A stretch of 64,000 nt of DNA from Palsa-360 sp963719875 (GTDB lineage Bacteria; Acidobacteriota; Terriglobia; Acidiferrales; UBA7541): NCBI GenBank assembly GCA_963719875.1, contig CAVRDJ010000001.1, positions 62,001 through 126,000 of the forward strand. The letters are read 5' to 3'. The translations under genes were made by a program, and so were the position numbers. This document shows positions 18,101 through 26,683 of this stretch, in pieces (position 1 is the first letter of the stretch; every line of letters starts with the position of its first letter). The notes under the pieces were generated by a model. The model saw nothing but the letters and a program-made list of their open reading frames with translations. It was not told the origin of the DNA and did not search any database.

Positions 18101-18279
18101 TCTAGTTCCTCCGGATTCATACCGGTGTACTGCCAGGCCACCGCAATCACCGGGATATCAATATTCGGGAATATATCGGTGGGCGTCCGCAGGATCATGA
18201 CCGGGCTCAAAACCAAAATCAGCACGGCCAGAACGATGAACGTATACGGCCGGTCCAGAGCTACTCGAACGATCCACAT
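15121..18279 (-). CDS. RND efflux permease (AcrB-like superfamily)
   Basis: A 1052-residue inner-membrane proton-driven pump with twelve expected TM helices. The N-terminus starts with a TM helix, the periplasmic porter domains begin near residue 40 (YTGMNPEELEGRITSPFER), and the TM4 proton-relay motif GMLVDDATVEIEN contains the paired Asp. Duplicated C-terminal half is intact (MCMGVGTANSILVVSFAKERL). Substrate is unknown: probably lipophilic toxins. It is the first gene of a three-gene pump operon with a TetR-type operator 58 bp upstream of its ATG. Confidence 0.94.
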   Translation of the reverse strand: MWIVRVALDRPYTFIVLAVLILVLSPVMILRTPTDIFPNIDIPVIAVAWQYTGMNPEELEGRITSPFERILTLAIDNVEHLESTTINGQAIVKIYLQPRASLDTANAQVTAASQAILRFLPPGTQPPIIINYSASSVPILQLGLSGDGLSEQQLNDLGQNFLRPQLVTVPGAVVPFLYGGKQRQIMVDLNPGLVQSKGLSPQDVLNAVQQQNLILPSGTVKMGPFEYDVRLNASMRTVPELNDIPIKVVGNSTIYLRDVANVRDAFAPQTNIVRQDGRRGALVSVLKAGNASTLDVVKGIRGLLPRVAQTLPPELKILPLADQSIFVRGAVNGVIREAVIAACLTGLMILLFLGSWRSTLIIAVSIPLSILVSVLCLSVLGQTINIMTLGGLALAVGMLVDDATVEIENTNRNLAMGKPTMQAILDGAQQIAVPALVSTLCICIVFLPMFFLSGVTRYLFVPLAEAVVFAMLASYLLSRTLVPTLVMFMLNAKHGDRDGSRNPLVRFQLAFERGFEHLRDAYHALLTAIVRSRALFVPAFLLTCAAAFLLEPWLGQDFFPNTDNGQFILHLRAKSGTRIEETAKLCDLVEGTIRREIPEHDVDNILDNIGLPYSTINLMHSTSGLIGAGDADILVSLREKHHATADYVQRLRETLPREYPGTTFYFLPSDIVTQVLNFGLPAPVDIQIEGTDIDGNREVAARMLHEIERVPGIADGRIQQAFDYPEFDVTVDRTKAAQGGYTQRDVANSVLNSLSGSFQITPMFFLNVKNGVNYNLVTQTPQYSIQSLEDLQNTPLNTAAATRPEILADVASIKRANEMAVVNHYNIRRVVDIYAAVQGRDLGAVGREVTRIVDADRKSLPRGSFVTVRGQLQTMRTSYLGLLSGLAFSVVLVYLLIVVNFQSWLDPFIIISALPAALAGIVVFLFLTHTTLSVPALTGAVMCMGVGTANSILVVSFAKERLQHHGDPIEAAIESGFTRFRPVLMTALAMIIGMIPMALGLGEGGEQNAPLGRAVIGGLLCATLATLIFVPAVFGLLHGQSVPPAIQEKSNG

Positions 18280-18336
18280 TAGTAAAACTCCTCAGCTTCA
18301 ACTCGCGGAGCAGTCGCGCTAGTTACAAAGATCAGA

Positions 18337-18354
18337 TGAGACCGACCGGTCTCA
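18337..18354. promoter_or_regulatory. TetR-type operator upstream of RND efflux operon
   Basis: TGAGACCGACCGGTCTCA is a near-perfect palindrome (arms TGAGACC/GGTCTCA, 4-bp centre) 58-75 bp upstream of the permease start. Near-identical sites occur at 22957-22974, before a TetR gene, and 21595-21612. The three form the predicted regulon of that TetR protein. Confidence 0.75.
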
Positions 18355-18594
18355 CGATACAAGAATGTTTGCCTCACGACGTGTCAACGGCCCGATCAGA
18401 TGCTGTCCGATGCCATCCAGCCGCTTCTCGATTTCCGCCCGAGCGCCGCGCAGTCCGGCGCAGACGTTGGGGTGCCGCAGGCCCCGGCGTACCCCGTTCC
18501 ACGCCACCGTGTGGTCCGAGTCCACGGTGCGTCCCACGCGCACACTGAGGATTTTAGAAGCAACTTTGCGGAATTCTTGTCGGCAGACGCGCAA
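18352..18594 (-). pseudogene. Possible transposase C-terminal remnant
   Basis: The stretch of about 340 bp between the efflux operon and the NmrA-like gene holds no intact gene. A minus-strand frame reads VGRTVDSDHTVAWNGV then AGLRGARAEIEKRLDG, which resembles the C-terminal region of helix-turn-helix DDE transposases (pattern NDxTVxWxG...LRGxRxxIExRLDG). No start codon context, DDE core or terminal repeats remain, so this is at best an old fragment. Confidence 0.4.
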
Positions 18595-18617
18595 CCGGTG
18601 TCACCTGGGCGCTGAGC

Positions 18618-19550
18618 CTAAGCGGTGGTAGCCTTCCCTTGATATGCAGGCGCAAAGACGTCCTGCACAAATTGTTCAAACGAAGTCGGTGTGGTGTTCT
18701 CTGGCGAACGCGGCTCCTGGGGAATGAGGATTCCTGCGTTGATCGCCTTGTACATCTCGATGTACAACGCGGCTCCCTTCGGCGGAACACCCATTTGCGT
18801 CAACGCCTGCTGCACCTGGTCATAGGGAAACTGCTCGTAACGCAGATCTGGTTTGCCAATGCCGCGCGCAATCACGGCGGTAGCTTCCGTCATGGACAGG
18901 TCGCGCTCGCCAAGCAGCTCGCGGGTTTGTTTGCCGGAAAAATCCAGGTGCAGGAGGCGCTGCGCGGCGTATTCGCCAACGTCGCGCGTCGCGGCCATCG
19001 GCAGCTTCAGTCCGGGTAGCAGCGCATTTCCAAAGATTCCCATCCCATGAATCATGCCGATCGCCACCAGATTGTTCTCCATAAAATACGCGGCGCGCAG
19101 GTGCAGAACGTTCAAACCGCCGATCGCGTTTAGCTTTTGCTCCGAAGAATGCAGTCCCGCGACTGGCCCGGTGCCTTCCGGAACCTGCGCGCCGTAGCTG
19201 CTCAAGTGCACCGCGTAGCGCAGGCCGGATTCCTTCACGGCTTTCGCGATCGCATCGCTCTCGCGCTCCTGGTCCTCCCGGGATTTCGCCGGCGGCAACA
19301 TCAAGTATGCCGCGCGCGTACCGCTGAAGGCTTCGGTGAGCGCAGCCGCATCGCTCAAGTTGGCCGTGAACGCTTCCGCGCCTTTTTGCACAAAGCGCTG
19401 TAGTCGCCCCGCGTCGCGCCCCACGACGCGCACCTTCTTGCCCTCCGATAACAGTGAATTTGCGATGATCGAGCCGGTGTTCCCGCTCGCCCCCAAAATC
19501 ACATGCATGGCATCCGTTGCGACGGCCCCCGCGTTTTTAAGGCTGTTCAT
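18618..19550 (-). CDS. NmrA-like NAD(P)-binding oxidoreductase
   Basis: A 310-residue atypical SDR of the NmrA/HSCARG type. The nucleotide motif VILGASGNTGSIIANSLL occupies residues ~17-35, with a basic VVGRDAGRLQ segment after beta-2 (NADPH-like). HLSSYGAQV replaces the usual catalytic Tyr-Lys arrangement. Members are NADPH-dependent quinone reductases or redox sensors. It is followed in the same direction, beyond a probable transposase remnant, by the RND operon. Confidence 0.82.
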   Translation of the reverse strand: MNSLKNAGAVATDAMHVILGASGNTGSIIANSLLSEGKKVRVVGRDAGRLQRFVQKGAEAFTANLSDAAALTEAFSGTRAAYLMLPPAKSREDQERESDAIAKAVKESGLRYAVHLSSYGAQVPEGTGPVAGLHSSEQKLNAIGGLNVLHLRAAYFMENNLVAIGMIHGMGIFGNALLPGLKLPMAATRDVGEYAAQRLLHLDFSGKQTRELLGERDLSMTEATAVIARGIGKPDLRYEQFPYDQVQQALTQMGVPPKGAALYIEMYKAINAGILIPQEPRSPENTTPTSFEQFVQDVFAPAYQGKATTA

Positions 19551-19625
19551 ATTCGTTTCTCCTTTTTCTTAAGTTCACCGATCCGCTCCGTTTGCAACCT
19601 GCGCGCCGGGTCTCCTCAGAGGCTT

Positions 19626-20597
19626 TCAGATTGTGAGGACGACCCTGCCGAAAGGGCGGCCCTCCACAAGGTAACGCAGAGCATCCGCCGCTTCGGGTAG
19701 CGGGAACGTTTTCGCCACGATAGGCTTTACCGCACCGGATTGAAGCAATGGAAAAATGACGCTCCATGCGGCGCTCCATACCTCCGCAGGTTGTGAGAAG
19801 AGGGAGAAGCTTTTCATGCCCGCGCGCTTCCAGATCAGATCTGTGACGTGGATGGTTACCTTGCGGCCTGCGGAGTAACCCAAGGTAGTCAAGCTCCCTC
19901 CGAGCGCGAGCGTGCCGAGAGCCTCGCTCAAGATCTCTCCGCCGATTGCGTCGATCACGATGTCGGCGCCATAGCCTTCCGTGATCCGACGAACGCCGTC
20001 GCTAAGCTTCTCCACAGAAAGGTCGATCACTTCATCGAAGCCTAGAGAGCGTGCTTGTTGCGCCTTTGCATGATTGGTCGTCGTTGATATCGCATGTTTC
20101 GCCCCTTGCGCCCGCGCCAACTGGGTGACTGCGTTTCCAACCGACCCTGCAATCGCGGGTGACAGCACCGTCTTGCCCTTCGCAAATCCTGCGAAGCTCA
20201 GTGTCATTTGGGCGGTGAGATACGCAACGGGAACACCGGCAGCCGAAACATCCTCGATGTTGTCGGGAATCAAGCAAAGATTCTGTTTTCGGACAGCAAG
20301 CCACTCTCCGTAGGTTCCATCCTCTGAAACGCCATATGGACCGGTAAACATCACGCGTGACCCGACAGGAAATGCTGTTCCTCCTCCCTCCTCGACCACG
20401 CCTGCTCCCTCGTTTCCCAAGACCAGCGGCGCTTTCGCCCGTGGGTATCCGCCCGACAGAATGGTGTGGTCAAGTGGCGTGATCCCGGCCGCCGTGATCT
20501 TTACTAGTACGCGTCCATCCGAGACCGCCGGCTTTGGAATGTCCACAAACTTCAAATCCTTGTAACCGGTAAATCCTTCTGCTCTCATCGCGCGCAT
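19626..20597 (-). CDS. Quinone oxidoreductase-like zinc-less MDR protein
   Basis: A 323-residue medium-chain dehydrogenase without the zinc-binding Cys residues, as in quinone oxidoreductases. It has APLVLGNEGAGVV near residue 55 and a nucleotide-binding region SPAIAGSVGNAVTQLARAQGA near 150. Such enzymes reduce quinones or alpha,beta-unsaturated carbonyls with NADPH. ATG 20597 is favoured over the GTG at 20618 because GGGG lies eight bases upstream of it. It sits 75 bp upstream of the NmrA-like gene in the same orientation. Confidence 0.85.
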   Translation of the reverse strand: MRAMRAEGFTGYKDLKFVDIPKPAVSDGRVLVKITAAGITPLDHTILSGGYPRAKAPLVLGNEGAGVVEEGGGTAFPVGSRVMFTGPYGVSEDGTYGEWLAVRKQNLCLIPDNIEDVSAAGVPVAYLTAQMTLSFAGFAKGKTVLSPAIAGSVGNAVTQLARAQGAKHAISTTTNHAKAQQARSLGFDEVIDLSVEKLSDGVRRITEGYGADIVIDAIGGEILSEALGTLALGGSLTTLGYSAGRKVTIHVTDLIWKRAGMKSFSLFSQPAEVWSAAWSVIFPLLQSGAVKPIVAKTFPLPEAADALRYLVEGRPFGRVVLTI

Positions 20598-20706
20598 AAT
20601 ATTTGCCCCATCCTTCACCGACCGTTATGCCGTTGTTCACTCTGGCCGAATCGAGGTTTGTCTGCACGGACCCAACTCCACAACGAGCCCAGATTGGAAC
20701 TGGGCA

Positions 20707-21237
20707 TCATGAGGGCCGTTGATCCGCTGTAGCGGACGTAGCGGAATAAAGACTCAAGTCATTGGAAGTCAGGGGCCCGCCGCTCTGCTGATGGTCATAG
20801 TGATATTCGTACACAACGCGCGATCCATTCCATTTCCGGAGGGCGCGCCAACTCACGGTGCAGGACCTACCCGATACACCGACCAATTCGAGTGTCCATG
20901 CGGAATGCATCTCGTCTGCAGCATCTCCCGGAATCGCCGTCTGCCGAATAGATATCAGCAGACCACCGATTTCGGCCATTACATGAAGCGGAACCAGGAA
21001 GTTGGCGATTAATGAGCGCACTCTCGCCTTTCCACGAATCGGTTCTTCCTGGGTGTCGCTGCTTACTTCGATATCTTCGGCGTAGAATGCGTCGAAGATA
21101 TCGAGATACTCTTCGAAGCTTTCACTGATGTTGGCCTGTATGATGGCCGAGTTTAGGGCGCGATCCCGCGCCTGGGAACTCGTGTATGGATCGTGAGCTG
21201 ACTTATCTGTGGAGATGAAGCGAAGTTCGTTTGTCAT
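20707..21237 (-). CDS. SnoaL/NTF2-like protein
   Basis: A 176-residue protein whose central region (SFEEYLDIFDAFYAEDIEVSSDTQEEPIRGKARVRSLIANFL) has the SnoaL-like helix-loop pattern with a conserved G-x-x-x-V helix start; beta strands follow (ISIRQTAIPG, HSAWTLELVG, TVSWRALRKWNGSRVVYEYHYDH). ATG 21237 is preferred because GAGGAG lies just upstream. Enzymatic role is unknown. Confidence 0.7.
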   Translation of the reverse strand: MTNELRFISTDKSAHDPYTSSQARDRALNSAIIQANISESFEEYLDIFDAFYAEDIEVSSDTQEEPIRGKARVRSLIANFLVPLHVMAEIGGLLISIRQTAIPGDAADEMHSAWTLELVGVSGRSCTVSWRALRKWNGSRVVYEYHYDHQQSGGPLTSNDLSLYSATSATADQRPS

Positions 21238-21299
21238 TGCAACTCCTCGAAACAAATATCTGTATCGAAGTGCCTTCTATCGTTCACTTCGTTGTGTCC

Positions 21300-21497
21300 T
21301 CAGTGCGCTGCAGGTGCCTTTCCGGCCGGCTTGAAACGCCGGATCAAAAACAACGACGGGACCACAGCCGAGGTCAGCCACGCAATGCCCGGAAAACAGT
21401 CCACGAAGGACAATAGACTCACCGGACTCTGCAACTGCTGATCCAGGACTTCGGTTTCTGTAGTTCGCGCCATGTCAAACACCCTGCTCGTTGACAT
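21300..21497 (-). pseudogene. C-terminal relic of a DHA2-type (EmrB-like) MFS drug transporter
   Basis: A 57-65-residue frame reading LDQQLQSPVSLLSFVDCFP then a hydrophobic helix (GIAWLTSAVVPSLFLIRR) and FKPAGKAPAAH. This is the shape of the last helix and tail of EmrB-like transporters, in which a helix 'ALAFxDCFxxLGxLFLxxIPLxFLxRRPKP' ends the protein. The rest of the transporter is absent. A TetR-type operator remains ~100 bp upstream, suggesting an internal deletion removed most of a once-regulated pump gene. It could instead be a genuine one-helix protein. Confidence 0.55.
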
Positions 21498-21594
21498 TCA
21501 GCACTCCCTCGGTCCTTGTGCCAGAGCCTTTGGTCTCGCACTTCATTGGCATTTCGGAGCCTCGAGTCACGCCGTACAAGCATTTGGATGCTGA

Positions 21595-21612
21595 TGAGAC
21601 CGCTCGGTCGCA
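21595..21612. promoter_or_regulatory. TetR-type operator (third copy)
   Basis: TGAGACCGCTCGGTCGCA shares the TGAGACCG...GGTC core with the operators at 18337 and 22957; one arm base differs. It lies upstream of the DHA2 relic in minus orientation, with no other complete gene directly behind it. Confidence 0.65.
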
Positions 21613-21827
21613 TATTTTTAGCTTTTTCGGGCTCTAGAGCCGAGGGGTCTAACGAGACACAGCGAGGAGCGGACTACGATTAGAAGGACCCGTCAGGTTT
21701 TAGGGGTGAAGGTGTGAGCTGCCGGACCAACCGTCAAGATAGTGTCCGATCGCCCGGAGGTGCCAGCTCGAGTAACAGTGCACGAGGAAGAGGGAAGCCC
21801 GCGCGAAACCTAAGACACCAGGCGGTA

Positions 21828-22271
21828 TTAACGTCCCCCGGCCTTCTCGCCGCGAAGCACCATGCAGGTGGATGCCGCTTTCGCGACCAGTCGGTTCTCC
21901 TCGTCGGTTATGGTGCACTCCACATAGCCGATTGTGCTGCCCCTCTGCAAAACCGTTCCTTCCGCTCTGAGCTGGGCCCGCCAGACCGGGCGAAAGAAAT
22001 TGATTTTCAGCTCGACCGTAGTGAGGGATTCCCCCGGCGCTAGTGTGCTTGCGAACGCCATTCCCATCGCGGCGTCAGCAATGTCGCAAAGAATCCCGCC
22101 ATGCAGCGTCCCCATAGGATTTGCATGCTCGGGTCCGGCTGACAGGGTGATCGTGGCGTGCCCGTCAGCAACGTCACTTACCTCAAATCCAATCAGACGC
22201 GCCACTGGCACGTCGTTTCCTTTTGCCCGCTCCCTGAAGGCGGGCCGCAAGGGATTTTCTTGAGTACTCAT
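21828..22271 (-). CDS. PaaI-family hotdog-fold thioesterase
   Basis: A 147-residue hotdog protein. The signature NPMGTLHGGILCDIADAAMG near residue 52 is the PaaI/hotdog active-site helix and loop, followed by TTVELKINFFRPV. These enzymes hydrolyse acyl-CoA thioesters. The start codon overlaps the stop of the TetR gene by four bases, so it is in the same transcript and probably controlled by that TetR protein. Confidence 0.87.
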   Translation of the reverse strand: MSTQENPLRPAFRERAKGNDVPVARLIGFEVSDVADGHATITLSAGPEHANPMGTLHGGILCDIADAAMGMAFASTLAPGESLTTVELKINFFRPVWRAQLRAEGTVLQRGSTIGYVECTITDEENRLVAKAASTCMVLRGEKAGGR

Positions 22272-22888
22272 GACTTGTCTACCCCAGCCTTCGATTGCCT
22301 CGCACGAACCTTGGTTTCGAGGTATTCCTCCAGATGATCACAGGCGAGATCGAGAGGGCCATCCTTCTTCTGCAGACGACGGATCATGAAGCTTCCTTCT
22401 AGCGTGCTTACAATCAACATGGCCAATTTGGCGGAATCGACATCGGAGCGGACCTCGCCTCGTCGTTTCCCCTCTTCAGCAATCGCTTGGAGACGATCCA
22501 GCCACGAACTAAGGGCCTGCCGCGCTTTCGCTCGTAACTGAGGATTGCCATCGTCGGAATCGACAGCCGTGTTCAGCAGCGGGCATCCTCCCGGTATCAC
22601 ACCGGCTCGCCGGTCCCGGAAATTCCGGACGATTTGTTTCAGGCGGTCAACGGTATTCGGAATCTCCTGCGTTCCTTCGAAGCGGGCATCCATTGCGATC
22701 TTCCAAGCGTGATCGAAGGCTTCTCCGGCGAGTTCTTGCTTGCTCTCAAAGTGACGATAGATTCCACCTTTTTCCAGTCCTGTCGCTCGCATGAGGTCAG
22801 AGAGGGCAGCGCCGTCATACCCTTTCTGATTGAAGATGGGAGCGGCCTTACGGATGATTTCCTGCCGGGTCTGCTCGCCTTTGCGCAT
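22268..22888 (-). CDS. TetR/AcrR-family transcriptional repressor
   Basis: A 206-residue TetR-type regulator. The N-terminal helix-turn-helix is clear (IIRKAAPIFNQKGYDGAALSDLMRATGLEKGGIYRHF, about residues 10-47), followed by a helical ligand/dimerisation domain. An operator-like palindrome lies ~70 bp upstream of its start and matches sites before the RND operon and the DHA2 relic. It is likely an autorepressor that also controls drug efflux. It shares a transcript with a thioesterase and faces away from an MFS transporter gene. Confidence 0.92.
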   Translation of the reverse strand: MRKGEQTRQEIIRKAAPIFNQKGYDGAALSDLMRATGLEKGGIYRHFESKQELAGEAFDHAWKIAMDARFEGTQEIPNTVDRLKQIVRNFRDRRAGVIPGGCPLLNTAVDSDDGNPQLRAKARQALSSWLDRLQAIAEEGKRRGEVRSDVDSAKLAMLIVSTLEGSFMIRRLQKKDGPLDLACDHLEEYLETKVRARQSKAGVDKS

Positions 22889-22956
22889 GTCGGTACCCCT
22901 AGTGAGCCCAATTCAGAGACACCCTGGTCGCTCACTGCACTACTCTAACACTTAGA

Positions 22957-22974
22957 TGAGACCGAGTGGTCTCT
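22957..22974. promoter_or_regulatory. TetR-type operator in tetR/MFS intergenic region
   Basis: TGAGACCGAGTGGTCTCT, a palindrome with arms TGAGACC and GGTCTCT, lies 69 bp before the TetR gene and 173 bp before the divergent MFS gene. It is the autoregulatory site expected for a TetR repressor and could also affect the transporter. Confidence 0.75.
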
Positions 22975-23146
22975 AGTTGCACCAGAGACGACCGCTCTTG
23001 GCTAAGAACAGTCCTCATTGATCTTCCGGGTTGAGCAACAACCCACATTAATTAGGACCTTCTGCTTCCCGACATGATCACATTCGGCGACGGTTGCTTT
23101 GCTATGCCCGCGCTGCTAGCTTCTTTTCCGACCGAAAAGCGAACTC

Positions 23147-24715
23147 ATGAAGCCACCATGTGATGAAGCCGTAGTTGAATCAGGGCGTGCCACCGTCCCC
23201 CGCACCTCACAAGCGGGGCCGTGGATCCTCGCGGTGACAATCCTGGGATCTAGCATGGCCTTCATTGATAGCACGGTCGTCAATGTGGCCCTGCCAGCGC
23301 TTCAAACTACCCTTGGTGGCACAGTCACTGACATCCAGTGGGTTGTTGAGGCATATGGATTACTTCTTGGCGCGTTGATTCTGGTGGGCGGATCGCTGGG
23401 CGATCTGTTGGGTCGTAGACGGATGTTTCTAGTTGGCGTGACTGTTTTCGCAGTTGCCTCTGTTGGATGCGGCGTGGCCCCGAACATCCACCAATTAGTG
23501 CTAGCGAGAGCCGTGCAAGGATTGGGAGCCGCGTTCCTCGTGCCTGGGAGCCTGTCAATCATCAGCGCCTCCTTCGGTGAGGCAGAGCGCGGTCGAGCCA
23601 TCGGGACGTGGTCCGGCTTTACTGCTATCACGACAGCAATGGGGCCAATTCTTGGCGGGTGGCTAATCGAGAACGCTTCCTGGCGCTGGGCGTTCTTCAT
23701 CAATGTCCCACTGGCCGCGGTAGTGATTGGGCTTTCAGTGTGGCGGGTCCCTGAAAGCAGGACCACCGGGCGCGGAAACATCGATTGGATAGGTGCGCTG
23801 ATCGCCGCGATAGGTTTAGGCGGCGTAGCGTACGGCTTCATTGAATCTGCGAGTCTAGGTTGGAGCCATCCCTCCGTCTGGGTGACCTTGATTGTTGGCT
23901 GCGCGTCTTTGATTATTTTCTTCATCTTCGAATCTCGCGTCGACTCTCCCATGGTCCCGTTAGAACTTTTCCGTTCTCGCGATTTCAGCGGTGCCAACTT
24001 ACTCACGCTCTTCCTGTATGCCGCTCTCGGTATTTTTTTCTTCCTGTTTCCGTTGAATCTCATCCAGGTGCAGCATTACTCGGCGACGGCTACGGGCGCC
24101 GCCGCACTCCCTCTCATCTTGCTCATGTTCCTGCTGTCGCGCTGGTCCGGCGGACTGGTCACACGTTATGGAGCCAGACGACCACTGGTCATCGGCCCGG
24201 TCATCGCCGCGGCAGGATTTCTTCTTTTCGCAGTGCCATCCGTCGGCGGCAGCTACTGGCGCATGTTTTTCCCGGGATTTGTGGTGCTCGGCTTTAGACT
24301 TGCCGTCAGCGTGGCTCCTTTGACAACGGTTGTCATGGGAGCAGTAGACCAGAATCGCGCCGGGACGGCTTCTGGAATCAACAACGCGGTCGCCCGAGTC
24401 GCGGGACTCCTTTCGATTGCGGCCTTGGGGGTTGCGATGGTAACTGCGTTCAGCTTTCACTTGAACCGGAGTTTGCTAAATCTGGCCATCCCAGCGAGTA
24501 CAGTGCACGATCTTCGGGCGAACGAAATCAAACTCGCCGCATTGGCGGTTCCCGCTGGGCTTGATTCGGACACAGCGGCTGCGATCAGAGTATCCATTGA
24601 GCGCGCCTTTATTTTTGGATTCCGCTTCATAATGCTGATTTGTGCAGGTCTGTCTCTTGCAAGCGCAGTGGTTGCTTGGAAGATGATAGCCAAACCAAAC
24701 CTCAATGATCGTTGA
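23147..24715 (+). CDS. DHA2-family MFS drug transporter (EmrB/QacA type)
   Basis: A 522-residue protein with about fourteen TM helices. The DHA2 signature around TM1 is present (GSSMAFIDSTVVNVALPALQ), motif A is GGSLGDLLGRRRMFLVG near residue 82 and motif C-like GPILGGWLIENASWRWAFFINVP near 165. It should export cationic or lipophilic drugs by proton antiport. In the motif usually GFGLA the sequence has GFRLAVSVAPL. Divergently transcribed from the TetR/thioesterase pair. Confidence 0.92.
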   Translation: MKPPCDEAVVESGRATVPRTSQAGPWILAVTILGSSMAFIDSTVVNVALPALQTTLGGTVTDIQWVVEAYGLLLGALILVGGSLGDLLGRRRMFLVGVTVFAVASVGCGVAPNIHQLVLARAVQGLGAAFLVPGSLSIISASFGEAERGRAIGTWSGFTAITTAMGPILGGWLIENASWRWAFFINVPLAAVVIGLSVWRVPESRTTGRGNIDWIGALIAAIGLGGVAYGFIESASLGWSHPSVWVTLIVGCASLIIFFIFESRVDSPMVPLELFRSRDFSGANLLTLFLYAALGIFFFLFPLNLIQVQHYSATATGAAALPLILLMFLLSRWSGGLVTRYGARRPLVIGPVIAAAGFLLFAVPSVGGSYWRMFFPGFVVLGFRLAVSVAPLTTVVMGAVDQNRAGTASGINNAVARVAGLLSIAALGVAMVTAFSFHLNRSLLNLAIPASTVHDLRANEIKLAALAVPAGLDSDTAAAIRVSIERAFIFGFRFIMLICAGLSLASAVVAWKMIAKPNLNDR

Positions 24716-24942
24716 GCCCGACTGGTAGACGGATATCGTCTCAACCTTGCGCTTGACGATGTATCCAAGCACAGTTAAGCGGCCACTGTCCCTAGCGTGA
24801 CTGGCACAGTCTTTGGACTGAAAAACATGAAGGCAGCGACAAATGTCGCCGAGGTGCCCCGCACTCACAAAGACGTGGTGAAGCCAAACGGTCACATCCG
24901 TGGTCTAATGTTTGCGACGCCTAAACAGCCTCGGGAGGAACA

Positions 24943-26626
24943 ATGTCCTCTTCTTTAAGCCCCGGTTTAATACCCAGCGCGCTTGATGCCCGCACGCAAG
25001 CCTTTCCAGTGTTGACCGCAGCTCAAATCGACCGCGTTCTGCCGATGGGCAAAGTCCGACAAGTGCAGAAGGGTGAAATCCTGTTTGAGCCTGGTGATAC
25101 GAATGTCCCCTTTTTCGTCCTGCTTTCGGGCGGTATGGAGATCGTGCAGCCTGATCTCACTGGCGAGCGCGCCATTGCAACCCACGGCCGGGGCGAGTTT
25201 ACGGGTGAGATGACCATGATCTCCGGGCACCGCTGCCTTGTCCTCGGTCGAACCACAGAACCTGGCGAATTCCTGGAACTGACTGGCGATGGATTGCGCT
25301 CGCTCATCGCGAAGGATGCCGAATTGAGTGAGATCTTCATGAGGGCCTTCATACTGAGGCGGCTTGAACTGATCAGGCGCGGGCAGGGCAACTTCATTCT
25401 GATGGGGTCGCGTTACTCGGCCAAAACATTGGAGCTGCGCGAGTTCCTAAGCCGGAATGGACATCCCTACACGTATGTGGATCTCGACACCGACAAGACA
25501 TCGCAGGAACTCCTGGACCGTTTTGAGATAAAGCTCGATGAAATCCCCGTGGTCATTTGTAATCAGCACGGCGTGTTGCGCAACCCGACCATTCAAAAAT
25601 TAGCGGATGGTCTGGGATTCAACAGCGGTATCGACGAGTCGCAGCTCCGCGATTTGATTATTGTCGGCGCCGGACCGTCTGGTTTGGCCGCGGCTGTTTA
25701 CGCAGCTTCGGAAGGCCTGGATACGCTGATGATCGAGATTGCCGCTCCCGGCGGGCAGGCAGGATCAAGCTCGAAGATTGAAAATTACCTTGGTTTTCCG
25801 ACTGGAGTTTCCGGACTGGAACTGGCGACACGGGCTATTACTCAAGCAGAGAAATTCGGAGCCAAAATGATGCTCGCGCACGGCGTAGCCCGGCTCGATT
25901 GCGACCGGCGTCCCTACAAGGTGGTGCTAGACAACGGCAACAGGCTCGCGGCACGGGCCATTGTGATTTCTACTGGGGCACAGTACAACAAACCGCGAAT
26001 TCCCAATCTCGAGAAGTTCGAGGGGCAGGGAATCTACTACGGCGCGACGTACATGGAGTCTCAGTTGTGCGAACAAGAGGATATCGTTGTGGTTGGTGGA
26101 GGAAATTCTGCCGGACAAGCGGCTGTGTTCCTTTCGCAGACCGCAGGCAAGGTATACATGCTGGTGCGGTCAGGTCAGTTGTCAGACACAATGTCACGCT
26201 ACCTGATCCAGCGCATCGAACAGAACCCCGCAATCGAACTGCACTTCAAAACGGAAATCGTGGATCTCGAAGGCGATACGCACTTGGAGCGCGTCACCTG
26301 GCGTTCCAATACTAGTGGAGAGACTTCTACCAATGACAATCCGGCACGTGTTCATAATAGCGGGAGCCTCCCCCAGAACCGATTGGCTGAGTGGCTGCCT
26401 TGCCCTCGATAATAAGGGCTTCATCCTCACAGGGCGGGATCTGGATGCTGCAACGGAGACCCCGGTTTGGCCGCTGGCCCGTCCCCCACAAATGCTGGAA
26501 ACAAGCCTACCTGGAGTTTTTGCAGTTGGGGACGTTCGGTCGGGTAACGTGAAGCGCGTGGCCGCCGCGGTGGGTGAAGGATCGATAGCCATTAGTCTTG
26601 TTCATCGCGCCTTGGCGGAGCTTTAG
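24943..26626 (+). pseudogene. cNMP-binding/thioredoxin-like/FAD disulfide-reductase-like fusion, frameshifted
   Basis: The first frame (24943-26412) encodes a cyclic-nucleotide-binding domain (residues ~10-145), a glutaredoxin/thioredoxin-like domain without CxxC (ILMGSRYSAKTLELREFL) and an FAD module (LIIVGAGPSGLAAAVYAA near 243; IVVVGGGNSAGQAAVFLS near 385). The C-terminus switches frame around 26325-26345: the +1 frame continues TIRHVFIIAGASPRTDWL and ends with LPGVFAVGDVRSGNVKRVAAAVGEG, the second FAD contact of this family. The 1684-nt total is one base over a multiple of three. The redox CxxC of true thioredoxin reductases is absent (GIYYGATYMESQLC). GGGAGGAACA precedes the ATG. Confidence 0.8.
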
Positions 26627-26683
26627 AGAGAAGTAGTTGGTGACGAGGCCCAGAGGAAACTCCCCAAGCAGCAATCCGCTGGT

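Noticed and set aside
23302..24063. 253-codon minus-strand frame opposite the MFS transporter
   Set aside because: Antisense shadow without hydrophobic or domain pattern of its own.
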